The notes under the pieces were generated by a model that saw only the letters and a list, made by a program, of their open reading frames with translations, was not told the DNA's origin and ran no database searches. The translations under genes and the position numbers were made by a program. Positions 63,850-64,000 of a DNA stretch of 64,000 nucleotides are shown here, piece by piece (position 1 is the stretch's first letter; each line of letters opens with the position of its first letter). Where the stretch lies: assembly GCF_024166365.1 (NCBI RefSeq), contig NC_064827.1, forward strand, positions 75,283,135-75,347,134. Direction: 5' to 3'. This DNA is from Elephas maximus indicus. Lineage: Eukaryota > Chordata > Mammalia > Proboscidea > Elephantidae.

Positions 63850-64000
63850 AGCCAAAGACTAACATCATGAAAATTCAAGAAATTCTTGCCAAGTGTTGTA
63901 AATTTAGCAATTATCTGACCTGGTACCTGGGGCTTGCCCTCTGGGAGGCTGGTGGTCTGCCAGGGAGCCCTCCGCGTAGATAGACAAAGATGGCACAGAG

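Overview
This is vertebrate nuclear DNA from an afrotherian mammal, most likely elephant-like (Paenungulata). The main evidence is many copies of two afrotherian tRNA-derived SINE families on both strands. One is AfroSINE, whose tail reads like 'tatagggtcgctatgagtc'. The other is a longer tRNA-Gly-headed SINE. There are also pieces of a BovB/RTE-type LINE related to the elephant RTE1 family. Older mammal-wide MIR, L2 and L1 remnants fill much of the rest. Nothing here is prokaryotic, and I found no operon, CRISPR array or phage.

The one gene I can identify is NEK6, a mitotic Ser/Thr kinase, on the + strand. A CpG island at about 14820-15330 carries GC boxes and no TATA box. It holds the likely untranslated first exon, which ends at a GTGAGT donor (exon end 15145). 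A 45.1 kb first intron follows. Exon 2 (60266-60384) has a pyrimidine tract and AG acceptor, an ATG in strong Kozak context at 60295, and a GTAAGC donor after 60384. Its 30 codons read MAGQPSPIPHGG...HPSDPQ, which matches the N-terminus of NEK6. The kinase domain lies beyond the window. In other mammals NEK6 lies between LHX2 and PSMB7; neither is present here.

Layout: 1-2800 is a composite of RTE, SINE, L1-like and unclassified repeats. 2800-14700 is intergenic, with SINEs, MIRs and repeat-poor stretches. 14700-15330 is the promoter and exon 1. 15330-60265 is intron 1, with several repeat-free, AT-rich or CpG-retaining blocks that are candidate regulatory elements. 60266-60384 is exon 2. 60385-64000 is the start of intron 2, with a homeodomain-motif-rich block at 62165-62460.

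The SINE insertions show their history clearly. Several have exact target-site duplications, several split older MIRs, and two sites hold tandem insertions. Repeat boundaries were set by eye and are approximate unless target-site duplications are given. Family names come from recalled consensus sequences, not from a search. Other long open frames in the window look like chance products of repeats and GC-rich sequence.
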